From the NCBI GenBank assembly GCA_964387645.1, contig CAYLYM010000093.1, positions 1-15,421 on the forward strand: a stretch of 15,421 nt of DNA, in the 5' to 3' direction. Positions 13,446-15,421 of this stretch are shown here, piece after piece. Numbering within the stretch: the first letter of the stretch is position 1; every line of letters starts with the position of its first letter. The notes below the pieces were generated by a model. It was not told where the DNA came from and ran no database searches. It was given only the letters and a program-made list of their open reading frames with translations. Origin of the DNA: CAYLYM01 sp964387645 (GTDB taxonomy: Bacteria; Calditrichota; Calditrichia; RBG-13-44-9). A program made the position numbers and the translations under genes.

Positions 13446-15421
13446 ATGATCAAAAAAATACGCGTCTTTTATATTGACGATAATGAACTTGATCGTGAAT
13501 TAGTACGCCATGCCTTAGAAAAGAGTAACGACCATTTTACACTTATTCAGGCTTCGAATCGCGAGGAATTTGAGAAAAGGCTACAGGAAAATAATTTTGA
13601 CGTGGTTTTGAGCGATTTTAACATTTTAGGTTTCGAAGGACTGGAGATTCTTAAACTGGTTCAGGAAAAATACCCTGAAATACCGGTCATCATTGTCACC
13701 GGAACGGGATCTGAAGAAATTGCGGTAGAAACCATGAAACATGGAGCCTGGGATTATGTTATTAAAACCACAAAACATATCCAGCGCTTGCCTTATATTA
13801 TCAAAAATGTTTTTGAGAAGAAGCAATTGCAGGATTCCCAAAAAAAAGCACAATTTGCCTTGCAAAAAAGTGAGGTTAGATTTCGGAGTATTTTTCACCA
13901 ATCGCCTATCGGTATTGCCATTTACGATGCTTCAGGCAACCTTTTAGAAGTAAATAAAAAATTTTTACAAATACTGGGAGCTGCCCAGACAAGTGAATTC
14001 AAGCGGATAAATTTGTTTGATACCCCCTACTTTTCGTCCGAGATAAAAGAAAAACTAAAAAAAGGAATTCCTATTAAGAGTATCCTAGAAATTAATTATG
14101 ATCAGTTAAGATCTGAAAAGCTATTTCCAAGTACTAAAACGGGAAAAGCATTTATTGAAACTTGGATTATGCCTTACCAGGAATCATCTGAGGGCGAAAA
14201 AGGCTCCCTTATTCATGTTCAAGACATTACCGAGAAAAAGCAAGCCGAACAGGCACGTCGTGAAAGTGAAGAACGTTACCGCATACTGATGGAAACTGCC
14301 AGAGACTTTATTTTTATGCAGGATATCAATGGAAACATACTATATGCCAACAAAGCCGCACTTAGAACAGTCGGTTTTGACAAAAAAGATGTGATAGGTA
14401 AAAATATTATAAAATTTATTCCACAGGAATATCATGGGCAAGTTAAAGAGAATTCACTGAAAAGGCATAAAGGTGATATTTCCCAATTTAAATATGAACT
14501 TGAATTTGTAAACAGCAAAGGCCAACGAATACCTGTTGAAGTCTATTCCGTCCCTATTTTCAAAAATGGTAAAATTCAGGGTATTCTTGTGGTTGCACGT
14601 GATATTACAGAAAAGCGAAAAGCAGAAGAAAAGCTTCGGGAAAATGAGGAAAAGTTTCGAACCATAGTAGAAAACTCACACGCCGGTATAGTTTTAATAG
14701 ATGATTCATATCGCTTTATATATGTGAATAAACGTTTTGCTGAAATTACGGGATATTCTGTGAAGGAACTCACCGGTCAAGATTTTAGAATAGTTTTAGA
14801 TAAGGAAAGTAAAGATATTGTCACTGAAAGATACCGCAAACGTCAACAAGGCGAAGAGGTTCCGTCGATATATGAATTCAATATCTTACGAAAAGATGGT
14901 AGTATACGTCGGGTTGAGATTCGATCGGCTGTGGTTAAAAATCGCCGTGGGCAGATATATACGATTTCCCAGATGTTAGATATTACAGAGCAGAAAAAAT
15001 TAGAAGAACAATTGCGCTTTGAACAAGGGCTTCTTCACGCCCTCATGGACAATATTCCCGACACTATTTATTTCAAAGATAGAGAGAGCCGCTTTATTCG
15101 CAATAATAAAGCCCAAATTGAAAAACTTGGTATCTCCTCACAAAAAGAAATAATAGGCAAAACGGATTTTGACTTTTTCCACGAAGACCATGCCAGAACC
15201 ACTTATGAAGATGAACAGAAAATCATTCAAACCGGGAAACCATTAATTGGGAAGATTGAAAAAGTGACATACCCGAATGGATCACAACGCTGGGTATCTT
15301 CCACCAAAGTGCCTTTTAGGGACAAGGATGGAAATATTGCCGGCATTGTGGGAATCACGCGCGATATAACCGATTTAATAAAAATGAAAGAAGCTCTTAA
15401 TCAATCTGAAAAAATGTATCG
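13446..15421 (+). CDS. Receiver plus multi-PAS signalling protein, probably a kinase (partial; runs off right edge)
   Basis: I translated 658 open codons from the ATG at 13446, preceded by AAGGAG at 7-base spacing; no stop occurs before the window ends. A receiver occupies about 1-118: D11/D12, phospho-acceptor D57 (VVLSDFNILGFEG), T85 in the VTGTGSEE loop, K107. Four PAS domains follow: about 143-262 (ending HVQDITEKKQ), 275-390 (ending ARDITEKRK), 402-515 (ending LDITEQKK) and 529-644 (PDTIYFKDRESRFI, ending TRDITDLIK). The last residues, SEKMYR, look like the start of a fifth PAS. The missing C-terminus would most likely be a histidine kinase, or possibly a GGDEF or other output. It lies 30 bp after the Rcp1-type receiver gene. 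No membrane segment is seen in the visible part. Confidence 0.92.
   Translation, partial: MIKKIRVFYIDDNELDRELVRHALEKSNDHFTLIQASNREEFEKRLQENNFDVVLSDFNILGFEGLEILKLVQEKYPEIPVIIVTGTGSEEIAVETMKHGAWDYVIKTTKHIQRLPYIIKNVFEKKQLQDSQKKAQFALQKSEVRFRSIFHQSPIGIAIYDASGNLLEVNKKFLQILGAAQTSEFKRINLFDTPYFSSEIKEKLKKGIPIKSILEINYDQLRSEKLFPSTKTGKAFIETWIMPYQESSEGEKGSLIHVQDITEKKQAEQARRESEERYRILMETARDFIFMQDINGNILYANKAALRTVGFDKKDVIGKNIIKFIPQEYHGQVKENSLKRHKGDISQFKYELEFVNSKGQRIPVEVYSVPIFKNGKIQGILVVARDITEKRKAEEKLRENEEKFRTIVENSHAGIVLIDDSYRFIYVNKRFAEITGYSVKELTGQDFRIVLDKESKDIVTERYRKRQQGEEVPSIYEFNILRKDGSIRRVEIRSAVVKNRRGQIYTISQMLDITEQKKLEEQLRFEQGLLHALMDNIPDTIYFKDRESRFIRNNKAQIEKLGISSQKEIIGKTDFDFFHEDHARTTYEDEQKIIQTGKPLIGKIEKVTYPNGSQRWVSSTKVPFRDKDGNIAGIVGITRDITDLIKMKEALNQSEKMY

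Noticed and set aside
13429..13449. Six-codon open frame (ATG at 13429) whose TGA overlaps the start of the receiver multi-PAS gene
   Set aside because: The AAGGAG inside it is simply the ribosome site of the gene at 13446; the mini-frame has no ribosome site of convincing spacing.
1..15421. CRISPR arrays, tRNA or rRNA genes, insertion sequences, phage genes
   Set aside because: Read on both strands; no regular repeats, transposase or integrase frames or RNA-gene signatures were found.

Overview
The window is dominated by an [FeFe]-hydrogenase locus fused to an unusually rich two-component signalling set. The DNA is AT-leaning, with good Shine-Dalgarno sites and tightly packed or overlapping genes. 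The gene content fits an anaerobic, H2-metabolising (probably fermentative) bacterium. I cannot place the species. The abundance of PAS kinases and the free-standing receiver-PAS-kinase protein recall Calditrichota and other FCB-group or deltaproteobacterial-type anaerobes more than clostridia, but this is only an impression.

Left block, all minus strand, read from right to left (9039 down to 1): hydC (NuoE-like), hydB (NuoF-like), hydA (catalytic [FeFe] subunit), a histidine kinase whose sensory half is an [FeFe]-hydrogenase-like iron-sulfur module, two sister single-domain response regulators, a receiver-PAS-histidine kinase protein, and the start of hydG (radical-SAM maturase for the H-cluster). 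The first four genes overlap or lie within 15 bp of one another, and no gap in the block exceeds about 115 bp. It therefore reads as one eight-gene transcription unit running off the left edge. A very good sigma-54 (-24/-12) promoter match lies about 40 bp upstream of hydC.

Middle: a 588-bp AT-rich divergent intergenic region (9040-9627) holding that promoter and some short repeats and dyads, but no gene.

Right block, all plus strand: a 993-residue multi-PAS/GAF histidine kinase closed by a rho-independent terminator, a 323-bp gap, a diverged Rcp1-type response regulator, and the first 658 codons of a large receiver plus multi-PAS signalling protein that runs off the right edge.

Working model (inference): HydABC exchanges electrons between NADH (possibly with ferredoxin) and H2. 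The hydrogenase-like kinase, translationally coupled to hydA, senses H2 or redox state with iron-sulfur clusters and passes phosphate to the adjacent receiver proteins. No protein in the window carries a DNA-binding or sigma-54-activator domain, so the link from these receivers to the sigma-54 promoter is missing here and must lie elsewhere or work through protein-protein contact.
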